DNA from: Elusimicrobiota bacterium
GTDB taxonomy: Bacteria > Elusimicrobiota > Elusimicrobia > Elusimicrobiales > UBA9959
Reading direction: 5' to 3'
DNA length: 21,388 bases
Assembly: GCA_022703115.1 (NCBI GenBank)
Contig: JAKLEK010000006.1
Location: 1-21,388 of the forward strand
Positions 8,901 through 16,223 of the stretch are shown here, in pieces (the first letter of the stretch is position 1; the number at the start of each line of letters is the position of its first letter). Below the pieces are notes generated by a model that saw only the letters and a list, made by a program, of their open reading frames with translations, was not told the DNA's origin and searched no databases. The translations under genes were made by a program, and so were the position numbers.

Positions 8901-9417
8901 TGGCTTTGTATTTGGAGACACCGGCGGCCTCTTCGAAGAGTTCGCGGCGCTCCTCCGGGCTGGCGGAGAGGACGTATTCGACCTCCCCCTGGTCTATTAT
9001 GGCGTAGCCGTCGGAGCCTATGCCGGTGTCGAGGAACATTTCGCGGATGTCCTTCAAACGGCACTGTACTTTGTTTATAAAGTATTCGGATTCCTCGGAC
9101 CGGTATATCTTGCGGGTCACGGTGACTTCGCTGAAATCGAGAGGCAGTTTGCGGGATTCGTTGTCGAAGGTCATGGCCACTTCGGCCATATTGAGCTGGG
9201 AGCGTTTGGCGGTGCCGGCGAAGACGACGTCCATCATGGAGGGAAGGCGAAGGGATTTCCAGGACATTTCGCCTATGCACCATTTAAGGGAGTCCACGAC
9301 GTTGGATTTGCCGCAGCCGTTGGGGCCCACTATGCAGGTTATGCCGGGTTTGAGCGGCATTTTGACCTTATTGGCGAACGATTTAAAACCGTATATCTCT
9401 ATAGCTTTCAGGTACAT
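5923..9417 (-). CDS. smc: Chromosome segregation ATPase SMC
   Basis: SMC dimers load on DNA with the kleisin ScpA and with ScpB, and extrude loops to compact and separate chromosomes. The 1164-residue length is usual. The N-terminal head has Walker A GPNGCGKSN at 31-39. Two long coiled-coil arms rich in Glu, Ala and Lys flank a hinge at about 505-640 that contains GIAGIRGTLRHLLTI and GRCRFILLDK. The C-terminal head has the signature LSGGEKALTALALLF (Ser1057) and Walker B FCVMDEADAPLDEAN (Asp1084, catalytic Glu1085). MukB and RecN are excluded by the hinge and overall layout. An extended -10 promoter stands upstream, making smc the first gene of the block. scpA and scpB are not in the window. 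Confidence 0.98.
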   Translation of the reverse strand: MYLKAIEIYGFKSFANKVKMPLKPGITCIVGPNGCGKSNVVDSLKWCIGEMSWKSLRLPSMMDVVFAGTAKRSQLNMAEVAMTFDNESRKLPLDFSEVTVTRKIYRSEESEYFINKVQCRLKDIREMFLDTGIGSDGYAIIDQGEVEYVLSASPEERRELFEEAAGVSKYKAKREEALRRLEKVDADLARLADATALIDEQIKKLDAEAKRARTRQKYQEELTAAEVAMLVGEISSLNSESERENAALEPVIKELSEIAVGITAIEGELAALNLTLAQRQEEERVLLEAIASVKFDKVRLEGTVVNNGRLSEEITSQVRAMEAADVRNEEAIAAAAPRIEDLKAALANSEAGLAGLKNDYESGLAELAKIDREMNEVDAAASEGEKEITAAYQSEMDISAEIASASSSRTHYEENILGLKKELEGLSARRAEIEARAAEIRGRISAMEGALASEKERLSAAENERGAASVRLTEIDRRLSDINAEKTGLRGRLEAILAQGEKDSYWVGINAVLNSGIAGIRGTLRHLLTIKKEDRLAVEEALGRFMDAVVCDSGERAGEAIEYLRHLGKGRCRFILLDKALPASTEGETWSVPNAARIRAKIACPQEYERALDRLLGGVYSSGGSVLGDFWVSGGVETVTSNEPYWEEEGDLKEKIRVLEEEAAGLSAEREGVAGRLASSSALASELETKINSMNMDLHRAQVEAENADGEAKVNAQNTEITSSELSKAEGTLGETTARLAALNARLEEARAASERKKADMSALAARKDELHAAHSKVNEDIGSRKAHLDNHQSNLEKLKDEVVRNEAQLAARYAEREHNAALKLELSGRLAQLTADTEECNKRLLEIMNELAEKEVLQTQLSGELHSLRNDCGRLNVNLNDSKVLSSEGEKKRYSMELKINTLKTRSEDLTRRLNEEWNLCLEDAREKHGAMEVDVERVKFLRKRLESMGAVNMTAPEEYDALINRANFMNSQVEDLNKAKADLRSAIAKINETTRENFKATYDKVKTHFKQIYGLLFNGGEADLILTRPDDILETGVEILAHPPGKKLVSISQLSGGEKALTALALLFSFFCVNPSPFCVMDEADAPLDEANVERFVRLLREFSGTTQFLVITHNKRTMEAADVLYGVTMEEMGVSKIISVDLKKASAMTDGGQKERVQAGA

Positions 9418-9483
9418 GTCTCTTCCTTGATGGATCCGCTCTCGGCCGGCAGGCCTGAGCCCCGTTTATCGGATTATCTTGTT

Positions 9484-9514
9484 ATTATATCAATTTCGGT
9501 ACTCTGACAGACAA
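9484..9514 (-). promoter_or_regulatory. Extended -10 promoter for smc
   Basis: The minus strand carries TGATATAAT, a perfect -10 (TATAAT at 9489-9484) preceded by the extended -10 TG dinucleotide. The best -35 candidate, TTGTCT at 9514-9509, has a long 19-base spacer and overlaps the tail of the neighbouring terminator, so it may contribute little. Start of transcription near 9477 would leave a leader of about 60 bases before smc. Confidence 0.6.
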
Positions 9515-9550
9515 GAACGCGGCCCGGGGACGTCCCCGGGCCGCGTTCTT
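9513..9550 (-). terminator. Perfect 38-bp palindromic intrinsic terminator
   Basis: The arms AAGAACGCGGCCCGGGG and CCCCGGGCCGCGTTCTT are exact reverse complements around ACGT, giving a 17-bp stem with a 4-base loop. It begins 15 bases after the stop of the 410-residue outer-membrane protein gene and is followed on the minus strand by TTCTTGTCT. The plus strand is followed by TTCTTTTC, so it could stop transcription in both directions. Confidence 0.85.
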
Positions 9551-9565
9551 TTCAGGCGGACCGCG

Positions 9566-10798
9566 TCAGTACGACAGCTGATAAGATATGCCGAACGCGT
9601 TGCCGTTGTAGTTGTAGGGCATGTATTTCTCGAACTTGTTGTTCGAGGAGGCCACGACCAGCGAGTAGAAAAGCCGCATGGTCGCGACATCGTTCATCCT
9701 CTTGCGGATGCTGCCGGTAAGGGTGCTCATCAGGTTCTTCTGCTTGGCCGCGGTATAATTGTTGTCGATGTCCCGGGCGCCCCGGTCGGTATAGACGCGC
9801 CGGGTCACGCTCATATTACCGCCTATCGCCCATTTGCCGGTGATATTCAGGTCCACCGGCACGGCGAAGGTCAGCTCGTTGTAGTCGTAGTTCTTCTTGA
9901 CCATGGTGACGTCGTTGGAACCATCCGCCATATTGGCGAAGTTGGTGGCCAGGGCGCTCTTATAGCGGAGAAAGTTCTGGTTGGAACTGCGCATGGTGTA
10001 GGAGAGCATCGGGGAGAACTCCAGCACCCACAGCTTATGGCGGAAACCTCCGTCCACGGAAACCGAGCTGTCCTTCTGCTTCTTCTCGCCGTAGACCCCG
10101 GTATTGGCGTCGACCACGCGCTGATTCTTGTATTTCTGCTCCGTATAGGTATAGCCGGCGAAGAACCCGTTCCAGCTGGGACGCAGCGATATCTGGGTCA
10201 GCGACTGGTCCTGCAGGCCGCCTGAAGTCTCCGCGGTGTTGCTCGGGTTCTGGAACTCGCGGAGCAGGTCGGTATAGTTCGGGAACTCTATCTGCCTCAT
10301 CAGCCAGGTCGCGGTTATGAAGCCGTTCTTGTCGAAGTCGAAGCTGTAGTCTGCGGACAGCTGCGCGCCGCGGGAATTCATGTTGTAAAGGCCGCTCTGC
10401 CAGGCCTCGTTGGCGCCGGTGCGTGCGAAGCTCCGCGAATAGGATACGCCGGGGCGCAGGCGGAACTTCTCGCCCAGGCTCCTGCGGTATTCCAGGTTGA
10501 AGCCGTGGGACATGTCCCTGTCGGTGAACTGCTTCCCGTCCTGCGGCTGGAAGGCCGGACCGGAATAGTTGAAGTTGTAAAGCCCGAAGAAGGAGTCCTT
10601 CTTCGTGGCCTTGGCCAGCAGACCGACCTGCGTATTTATGTTCCCGCCGCTGAAGATATTGCCCCGGGACGGCAGATAGGCCGCCTCCGTAAGTGTCATA
10701 TCGAAGTACGGGGTGAAAATATGCGAATCTTCGGCCACCGCGGCGTAGAGATCGCAGGCCCCCGCCAACAGCAGCCCCGAAAGTATTATTTTTTTCAT
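9566..10798 (-). CDS. Probable outer-membrane beta-barrel protein, 410 aa
   Basis: I do not recognise the family. The N-terminus MKKIILSGLLLAGACDLYAAVAEDS is a Sec signal peptide, with cleavage likely after a small-residue site near position 20; the Cys at 15 lacks a good lipobox context. The mature protein is rich in aromatic, Gly, Ser, Asn and Thr residues, with repeated alternating strands such as GLYNFNYSG, FNLEYRRSL, FAGYTYTEQKY, LEFSPMLSYTM and ATMRLFYSLVV. It ends in FGISYQLSY, whose terminal aromatic residue is the usual signal for the Bam complex. A 14-to-18-strand barrel is plausible; pore, transporter or structural role cannot be told. GAGAGGG lies about nine bases before the ATG. 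It is the last gene of the FecR-barrel-barrel set. Confidence 0.75.
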   Translation of the reverse strand: MKKIILSGLLLAGACDLYAAVAEDSHIFTPYFDMTLTEAAYLPSRGNIFSGGNINTQVGLLAKATKKDSFFGLYNFNYSGPAFQPQDGKQFTDRDMSHGFNLEYRRSLGEKFRLRPGVSYSRSFARTGANEAWQSGLYNMNSRGAQLSADYSFDFDKNGFITATWLMRQIEFPNYTDLLREFQNPSNTAETSGGLQDQSLTQISLRPSWNGFFAGYTYTEQKYKNQRVVDANTGVYGEKKQKDSSVSVDGGFRHKLWVLEFSPMLSYTMRSSNQNFLRYKSALATNFANMADGSNDVTMVKKNYDYNELTFAVPVDLNITGKWAIGGNMSVTRRVYTDRGARDIDNNYTAAKQKNLMSTLTGSIRKRMNDVATMRLFYSLVVASSNNKFEKYMPYNYNGNAFGISYQLSY

Positions 10799-10849
10799 TT
10801 ACCGTATCCCTCTCTTAAAAGTCCCTGTTAAAAGCCGCAAGCCGGCGCG

Positions 10850-11593
10850 TCAGAAATCCACGTGGAAATTCCAGACCGGGTGGAAGACCAGCACCCCTTC
10901 CGGGTAGAAGTTAAGCCCGAGTTCGAAATGGGGGCCGTACCAGCTTACCTTGGTAGCGAAGGTCTGCGTGGCGACCCCGTAGTTCAGCTGTATGCTCCAG
11001 AACTTCCTGACCCCCTTCGGGGTCTCGATGCCCGCCATCAGGAAGTCGTCCTTGAAACCGGTGTCGATGTTCCCGATCTTGGTGTTCATGAGCTCCAGTT
11101 CCTCCCCCGGAGCGAACTGGAACTTCGCCCTGAGGGCCGAACGCTTGTAGCCCCAGAACGTGCGTATCTTGGGGCTGACCGAGGCGCTGAGGATGGCGCC
11201 GATGTAATAGCCGTAGAGCTTGGCGTCTTCCAGGGAATCCGAATTTCTGGCCACCATCCTGGCGGCGTACACGTCGTTATAACCGCCTATCAGGTCCAGC
11301 TGGGGCAGGCCCGGGGCGATGCGCCCTTCTCCGTGCAGGCGGTATTTCCCGGACAGGTTCAGATTCGTCAGCGGGATAAGAGTCGGGAACAGCCCGGTCT
11401 GGACGCTGAAGGTCTTTCCCGGAGGAAGCGGCGTGGTGCCTTCCAGGTCCTGCTGGAAGTCGTACAGGAAAGCCGCCGGATTGGCCACCACCTCGCCGGC
11501 CATCTGCATGCCTTTGGATTCCCAGTCCACGGCGGCGGAAGCCGGCCAAGCCAGTGCTAAAAGCGCCGTAAGGAATATCGTGATTTTTTTCAT
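10850..11593 (-). CDS. Probable outer-membrane protein, 247 aa
   Basis: I do not recognise the family. A signal peptide, MKKITIFLTALLALAWPASA, is followed by an Ala-Val mature start. The mature 227 residues contain amphipathic strand candidates (KYRLHGEGRIA, LYGYYIGAILSASVS, KFWSIQLNYGVATQTF, FELGLNFYPEGVLVF) and end in NFHVDF, a terminal aromatic residue as expected for Bam-inserted barrels. Eight to ten strands would fit the length. An AGAGG site stands about eight bases before the ATG, and the gene starts 12 bases after the FecR-domain stop, so the two are very likely cotranscribed. The downstream barrel gene begins after 51 bases. The residues after the signal peptide include DFQQDLEGTTPLPPGKTF, which could be a periplasmic N-terminal segment. 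Confidence 0.7.
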   Translation of the reverse strand: MKKITIFLTALLALAWPASAAVDWESKGMQMAGEVVANPAAFLYDFQQDLEGTTPLPPGKTFSVQTGLFPTLIPLTNLNLSGKYRLHGEGRIAPGLPQLDLIGGYNDVYAARMVARNSDSLEDAKLYGYYIGAILSASVSPKIRTFWGYKRSALRAKFQFAPGEELELMNTKIGNIDTGFKDDFLMAGIETPKGVRKFWSIQLNYGVATQTFATKVSWYGPHFELGLNFYPEGVLVFHPVWNFHVDF

Positions 11594-11605
11594 CGTATGC
11601 CTCTG

Positions 11606-13504
11606 TTAATTGCTGAGCTTCGAGATGGCCGGCAGCATCTTCTGCACGGCGGCCATGACCAGGTCCGGGATTATGACCACGTCGATATTGTTGCCGTAGC
11701 CGTGCGTAAAATAGTCGGTATTACTGATATCGGCTTTGACCGCGGAGTTGGAAATCCAGGTCTTCACTCCAGTCGTGACATTATCGCCCCAACCACCGAC
11801 AGATTGCTTTACGTATACGACCGATTCTCCGGCTACGTTTTTGAATATACTGAACGGATCTTGGGAAGAATTTACAAGGCTATCCACACTCCGCAGCGAG
11901 CCCTCATTATTTATCACATATGACTCGTTAGCCAGCCAGAAAACGTCGTTGGTTGTCGTGCAAGTTCCCTGCCCAGCGCAATTACCCACAAGATACGCCT
12001 GGGCCGAATAGTTGAACATATCCGGTTCGCCCTTCTTATCGTAATTGGTCTTAAAACCATCGTTGATTGTCGTTCCATACCTAGCCGAACCGTTAACAAT
12101 CCCATCGTCCATTGCATCTATCGCATCTGAGTCGAGCCTCATAGCCCAGTGCACATGACTAAGGCCGTTCACCGGAGTATTATCCGCGACATACTTCAGG
12201 GTACCGTTGGTGGACCCGTCGTCGGCCACCTGCAATTTGGATATCCGGTCCAGGCCTTCCACAGCCCGCAGTCCGCCGTTCTCGTCCTTTATCACCCCGG
12301 CCACCAGCACGTCCCTGTCTCCTCCGTTCACGGCGTTCAATGCTAGACCAATGACGGTGCTGTTGTTCACCAGGTCGTCCTTGACCGCGTCGTACCTGAG
12401 CAGCGAAGCGGTGAAGAAGATCTCGCTCGCCTTGGTCCTGTTGGCCGCCACGAAGGAGGCCCAGTCCGGCTTCACCGAATTGCTGTTGAAGAACTCCGGC
12501 CACTGCTCTATGCTCTGCGGCAGGTCCCGGTTGAAGTTCATCGTCATCTGCATGTAATCCAGCCGGTTATCCACCGAACCGCCGTTATAATTGAAGCCCC
12601 CGTTGACGGAGTTGTTGTTTATCGCGTTATAGGACGGTCTCTTCACCAGGTTCACGAACTGGACCTCGTCCGCCCGCGGACGCATCAGCAGCTGGGAAAC
12701 GCGCACCACGTTGCCGTGGATATCCTTCAGGGTCCGGCCAGTTTCTATATCGGCTTCCTTCACATTGTTCAGGAAGTTCCTGACCGAGTTCTCGGTGCCG
12801 TTGGTGGCCTTGGCGAACTCGCGTATCTGGGCGCGGTCGTTCTCCTTCGCCTTCAGGTCCCTCTGCCGCTCGGCCGGGGAAAGTCCGGGGTTCCAGCTCT
12901 CCAGCGAGGACTTCTCCTGCTCAGGCGTCATCATGGCTATCTTGCCGGGCTTGCCCTTTTCCTCCAGCGACACGTTGCGCCCCTGCGCGATGAAAATGGT
13001 GGAATCCCCTTTATCCGGAGGGATAACGAAGGTCAGTTTGACCTCCCCATAGAGGACGTTTATGTTCATGGCGCCGGTCTCGGCGGTCTCGACCGTGAAT
13101 TCCGTCCCCCTCACGGCGCATACCGCGGCCGGGGTCCTGACCTCAAACTTCTCCTTGCGCAGCAGATGCGGGACCCGCACCTTCATGCGGCCCATCAGCA
13201 GGGCGAGACGGGAGGACAGCGTCTGCCGCTGTTCCACCTCCAGATTGGACGACTCCTTCAGCCAAACCTTGGTCTTATTGGGCATCAGCACCACGGCACC
13301 GCCGTCGGCGCCGGTGCGCACCGCGCCGCCCTCCGGGATCTCGGCCTTATCGGAAGCCGGAGCCCATTGTCCCTCGCGGGTGGTCCTGACCTCCACGCTG
13401 CCGCTGAAAGCGAGCAGCTGAGCCTCCCCCGCCGCGGCGTAAGCCTTGATCGGGAGCGTTAAAGTTAAAATGGAAATAAGTGAAAGGAGATTTTTTCTGT
13501 TCAT
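11606..13504 (-). CDS. Secreted FecR-domain protein with unknown C-terminal region
   Basis: The product has 632 residues when started at the ATG at 13504. A TTG 12 codons upstream keeps the frame open, but it forms part of the -35 box, and only the ATG places the signal peptide (MNRKNLLSLISILTLTLPIKAYA) at the terminus. Residues about 25-165 form a FecR domain: LLAFSGSVEVR, an IPEGGAVRTGADGGAVV block and VRTPAAVCAVRGTEF at 122-136, the family hallmark. Unlike classical FecR it has no N-terminal anti-sigma tail and is exported, so it more likely binds ligand or carbohydrate at the envelope than controls a sigma factor. Residues about 165-290 are charged and helical. The rest is rich in Asn, Asp, Ser and Gly and resembles nothing I know. 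The region encoding residues about 460-580 is much lower in GC than its surroundings. Confidence 0.85.
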   Translation of the reverse strand: MNRKNLLSLISILTLTLPIKAYAAAGEAQLLAFSGSVEVRTTREGQWAPASDKAEIPEGGAVRTGADGGAVVLMPNKTKVWLKESSNLEVEQRQTLSSRLALLMGRMKVRVPHLLRKEKFEVRTPAAVCAVRGTEFTVETAETGAMNINVLYGEVKLTFVIPPDKGDSTIFIAQGRNVSLEEKGKPGKIAMMTPEQEKSSLESWNPGLSPAERQRDLKAKENDRAQIREFAKATNGTENSVRNFLNNVKEADIETGRTLKDIHGNVVRVSQLLMRPRADEVQFVNLVKRPSYNAINNNSVNGGFNYNGGSVDNRLDYMQMTMNFNRDLPQSIEQWPEFFNSNSVKPDWASFVAANRTKASEIFFTASLLRYDAVKDDLVNNSTVIGLALNAVNGGDRDVLVAGVIKDENGGLRAVEGLDRISKLQVADDGSTNGTLKYVADNTPVNGLSHVHWAMRLDSDAIDAMDDGIVNGSARYGTTINDGFKTNYDKKGEPDMFNYSAQAYLVGNCAGQGTCTTTNDVFWLANESYVINNEGSLRSVDSLVNSSQDPFSIFKNVAGESVVYVKQSVGGWGDNVTTGVKTWISNSAVKADISNTDYFTHGYGNNIDVVIIPDLVMAAVQKMLPAISKLSN

Positions 13505-13511
13505 AGGGCTA

Positions 13512-13540
13512 ATTTTATTAGATAACACTTCTTGTGTCAA
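13512..13540 (-). promoter_or_regulatory. Near-consensus promoter for the FecR-domain gene, leaderless geometry
   Basis: On the minus strand TTGACA (13540-13535) is followed by exactly 17 bases and TAAAAT (13517-13512, five of six). Only seven bases separate the -10 from the ATG at 13504, so transcription should begin at or within a few bases of the start codon. No Shine-Dalgarno is present. The expected mRNA is leaderless. Confidence 0.7.
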
Positions 13541-13545
13541 TGAAG

Positions 13546-13551
13546 TATAAT
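13546..13551 (+). promoter_or_regulatory. Candidate -10 box for the mltA operon
   Basis: TATAAT on the plus strand stands 87 bases before the mltA ATG. No good -35 is found at 16-18 bases upstream. It sits six bases from the -35 of the divergent FecR-domain promoter, so the two polymerase sites would overlap. The rest of the 134-base intergenic region shows nothing else I can name. Confidence 0.4.
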
Positions 13552-13638
13552 TTAGGATAATAACCGCCTCCGTACCGCGGAAAAACGGGCGTCTTATCGG
13601 ACAGCGGGAACGGGGTCATATCCAGGGAGGCCGGAACC

Positions 13639-14916
13639 ATGAAAAAGACCATTATCGCCGCGGCCGTAGTCATGCTCTCCGGCTGCGCGGGCGTCAAGGA
13701 CCGCGGCATGGGGTCCGGGATATGCCCCCCCGGCTGCTCACCCGCCAAACCGACCGCCGAAACCGGCGGCGTGGTCTCCGTCCCGGACGCTTACGCCCCG
13801 GTCTTCGCTGACCTGGACGACAAAAAAAGCCTGCTGAAAGCCGCCGGCCTCAACCTCCAATACCTCCGCTCAACCGGCGCGCCTTCGGCAGTGTATTCGT
13901 TCGGTTCCAGGAAAGTCACCACCGCCGACCTCGCCGCTGCGACCGCGGAATTCATCAAGATAATCTCGGAAGCAGGGGGCCAGGACGAACTGGACCGCCG
14001 GATAAAGGAAAAATTCGAGATCTACCGCCTGGCCGGCCAGGACTCCACCGGAACCGTCGTCTTCAGTTCCTACTACGAACCCACCCTTCGCGCCAGCCTG
14101 AAACCGGGCGGGGAATACGTTTACCCCATCTACGCGCGGCCCGACGACCTCGTCACCGTGAACCTCGGGAACTTCAACGAGAAGTTCAAAGGTGAAAAGA
14201 TATCAGGCCGGCTGGACGGGAAAGAACTGGCGCCGTACATCGACAGGGAAGCCATAGATTTCGAGGGCGCGCTGAAGGGACGCGGACTGGAACTCGCCTG
14301 GTTCCGGGACAGGGTGGACGTGATGGACCTTCATATCGAGGGCTCCGGCCGCCTTCTCCTGGACGACGGCCGCGAGATGAAGGCCAAGTTCGCCGCGACC
14401 AACAGCCTCAAGTTCAAAGGCTGGCTCTCGGCCCTGGTGGAGATGGGGGCGCTGCCGCGAGAGGGGCTCAGCGAAGAAAAAGGCCGGGCCTATCTCAGGG
14501 ACCACCCCGAAAAGGTCAGGGACGTTATGACCCGGAACCGCCGCTACACCTTCTTCAGGCTGGAGGACATCAAAGACCCGGAGGCGGGCCCGGAAGGCAC
14601 CTACGGTCTGCCGCTGGTGGGCTGGCGCTCCATCGCTATCGACAACGCCCTTGTCCCCATGGGAGCGCTGGCCTTCATGAGCGTGACCACCCCAGACGTT
14701 AACGACCGCGGGGAACTCCTCGGCCGCAAACAGGACAGGCGCTTCGTTTTCTGTCAGGACACCGGCGGGGCCATCAAAGGCCCGGCCCGCGTTGATTTCT
14801 TCGCCGGGAACGGGGAGAAGGCCCATACTTTCGCCTTCAAACTCTGGGACCCGGGCACCCTGCACCTGCTGCTGCTCAAGGAAAGACCGGCGGAAAGCGC
14901 GGGAAAGGCGCCATAA
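13639..14916 (+). CDS. mltA: Membrane-bound lytic murein transglycosylase A
   Basis: MltA cleaves the MurNAc-GlcNAc bond of peptidoglycan, forming 1,6-anhydro-MurNAc ends. The 425-residue protein begins MKKTIIAAAVVMLSGCAG, a lipoprotein signal with lipobox LSGC; Cys16 would be acylated, and Ala at +2 favours outer-membrane sorting. Residues about 130-300 match the MltA barrel domain (SSYYEPTLRASL, YPIYARPDDLV, LELAWFRDRVDVMDLHIEGSGRL). The C-terminal 3D-type domain contains FVFCQDTGGAIKGPARVDFF with Asp374 and Asp386; the catalytic acid of the family lies in this block. GGGAGG eight bases upstream supports the start. It heads a plus-strand operon divergent from the FecR-domain gene and is followed after 35 bases by a second wall hydrolase gene. 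Confidence 0.95.
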   Translation: MKKTIIAAAVVMLSGCAGVKDRGMGSGICPPGCSPAKPTAETGGVVSVPDAYAPVFADLDDKKSLLKAAGLNLQYLRSTGAPSAVYSFGSRKVTTADLAAATAEFIKIISEAGGQDELDRRIKEKFEIYRLAGQDSTGTVVFSSYYEPTLRASLKPGGEYVYPIYARPDDLVTVNLGNFNEKFKGEKISGRLDGKELAPYIDREAIDFEGALKGRGLELAWFRDRVDVMDLHIEGSGRLLLDDGREMKAKFAATNSLKFKGWLSALVEMGALPREGLSEEKGRAYLRDHPEKVRDVMTRNRRYTFFRLEDIKDPEAGPEGTYGLPLVGWRSIAIDNALVPMGALAFMSVTTPDVNDRGELLGRKQDRRFVFCQDTGGAIKGPARVDFFAGNGEKAHTFAFKLWDPGTLHLLLLKERPAESAGKAP

Positions 14917-14951
14917 CGCGCCAGGAGAAGGATAACCGGAGGGACCGATAA

Positions 14952-16190
14952 ATGCTAAAAATGAAGAACAGGACATTGAAAGGGAAGACCGCGGCGTTCG
15001 CCGTCTCGGCTCTCTGCACGCTGCTGACGGCGTCCTGCGCCGCCGCCGCGCAGGTGACGCTTACCGGACTGGACGTGCTGGAGCGGGACGGCTTCGACGT
15101 GCTGAAAGGCAAGAAGGTGGGCGTGATAACCAACCATTCCTCGGTCAGCGCCGGCGGAAGGAACGCGGTGGACGTGCTCTACGGTTCCGGCAAGGTCGAT
15201 CTCAGGGCCATCTTCTCCCCTGAACACGGCTTTCGCGGCCTCGCCAAAGCCGGAGAGCTGGTGGAAAGCTCCTCGGACGCGGCCACAGGCCTGCCGATCC
15301 ACAGCCTTTACGGCAAGGACAGGCGCCCTTCGGCCGAAATGCTGCGCGGGCTGGACGTCCTCGTCTTCGACATCCAGGATATCGGCGCGCGTTTCTACAC
15401 TTATCTGACCACCATGGGTTACGCGATGGAAGAAGCCGCGAAATACGGCATAGAATTCGTCGTTCTGGACAGGCCCAATCCGATAGGCGGCGATATAATA
15501 GAGGGACCTGTCCTGGACCCGGGCATCGATTCGTTCATAGCCTACATGCCGGTGCCGACGAGGCACGCCTTCACGGCCGGAGAAATGGCCCTTTTCCATA
15601 AGGACCGCAAAGGCCTGAACCTTAAACTTACCGTCGTCAAGATGGAGAACTGGCGCCGTGACATGTTCTTCGACGAGACCGCCGTGGTGTGGACCAATCC
15701 CTCGCCCAACATCCGGGGCCCTCAGGCCGAAGTGCTGTATCCCGGCCTGGGGACTTTCGAGGCGACCAACGTCTCCGTCGGCCGCGGCACCTATTCCCCT
15801 TTCACCTGGTTCGGCGCCCCCTGGATGAACGCGAAAAAACTGGTTAAGATCCTCTCCCGCTCTCCCCTGAAAGGAGTATCTTTCAGAGTGGAGGACAGGA
15901 CCCCGGACAACGACGTGCATGAAGGGAAGCTTTGCCGGGGCGTCTCCATGGACGTGAAGGACCCGGCGGCCGTGCGCTCGGTGGACATTTTCGTTTACAC
16001 GGTCTACCATCTCCGCAGGATAAACAAGCGCGACTTCGTGATGAAACGGGAGGAGATAAGGAAAATGACCGGCAATTCCCGTCTGATGGATATGCTGGAA
16101 GCCGGCGAGAAACCGGAAGCGATCCTGGCAGGATACGCGAAGGACGCGGAGGCTTTCAGGGAAGCGCGCCGGAAATTCCTGCTGTATTGA
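14952..16190 (+). CDS. namZ: Exo-beta-N-acetylmuramidase, NamZ/DUF1343 family
   Basis: DUF1343 proteins include B. subtilis NamZ (YbbC), which removes terminal MurNAc from the non-reducing end of peptidoglycan fragments. The 412-residue product has the family motifs in order: GVITNHSSV (57-65), FSPEHGFRG (88-96, Glu91 and His92), FDIQDIGARFYTYLTTM (139-155), VLDRPNPIGG (171-180), PTRHAFTAGEMALF and WTNPSPNIRGP. An N-terminal signal peptide ends near TASCAAAAQ. The Cys at 29 is only a marginal lipobox, so periplasmic release or a lipoprotein are both possible. A GGAGG site nine bases upstream supports the ATG. It follows mltA by 35 bases. NamZ acts on unmodified MurNAc ends whereas MltA makes anhydro ends, so the two would need a further enzyme to work in strict sequence. 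Confidence 0.92.
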   Translation: MLKMKNRTLKGKTAAFAVSALCTLLTASCAAAAQVTLTGLDVLERDGFDVLKGKKVGVITNHSSVSAGGRNAVDVLYGSGKVDLRAIFSPEHGFRGLAKAGELVESSSDAATGLPIHSLYGKDRRPSAEMLRGLDVLVFDIQDIGARFYTYLTTMGYAMEEAAKYGIEFVVLDRPNPIGGDIIEGPVLDPGIDSFIAYMPVPTRHAFTAGEMALFHKDRKGLNLKLTVVKMENWRRDMFFDETAVVWTNPSPNIRGPQAEVLYPGLGTFEATNVSVGRGTYSPFTWFGAPWMNAKKLVKILSRSPLKGVSFRVEDRTPDNDVHEGKLCRGVSMDVKDPAAVRSVDIFVYTVYHLRRINKRDFVMKREEIRKMTGNSRLMDMLEAGEKPEAILAGYAKDAEAFREARRKFLLY

Positions 16191-16223
16191 CCGCCGGACT
16201 TAATATGTGGTAGATTTGACCTT

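Noticed and set aside
7840..9507. A 555-codon open frame on the plus strand opposite smc
   Set aside because: It is fully antisense to a gene with every SMC motif intact, has no ribosome-binding site of note, and its composition is what a GC-rich coding strand gives in the opposite frame.
13505..13540. TTG start extending the FecR-domain protein by 12 residues
   Set aside because: The TTG belongs to a perfect -35 hexamer, and the extension would put polar residues ahead of the signal peptide.
14955..16010. A 351-codon open frame on the minus strand opposite namZ
   Set aside because: namZ shows all family motifs and a good ribosome-binding site; the antisense frame shows none.
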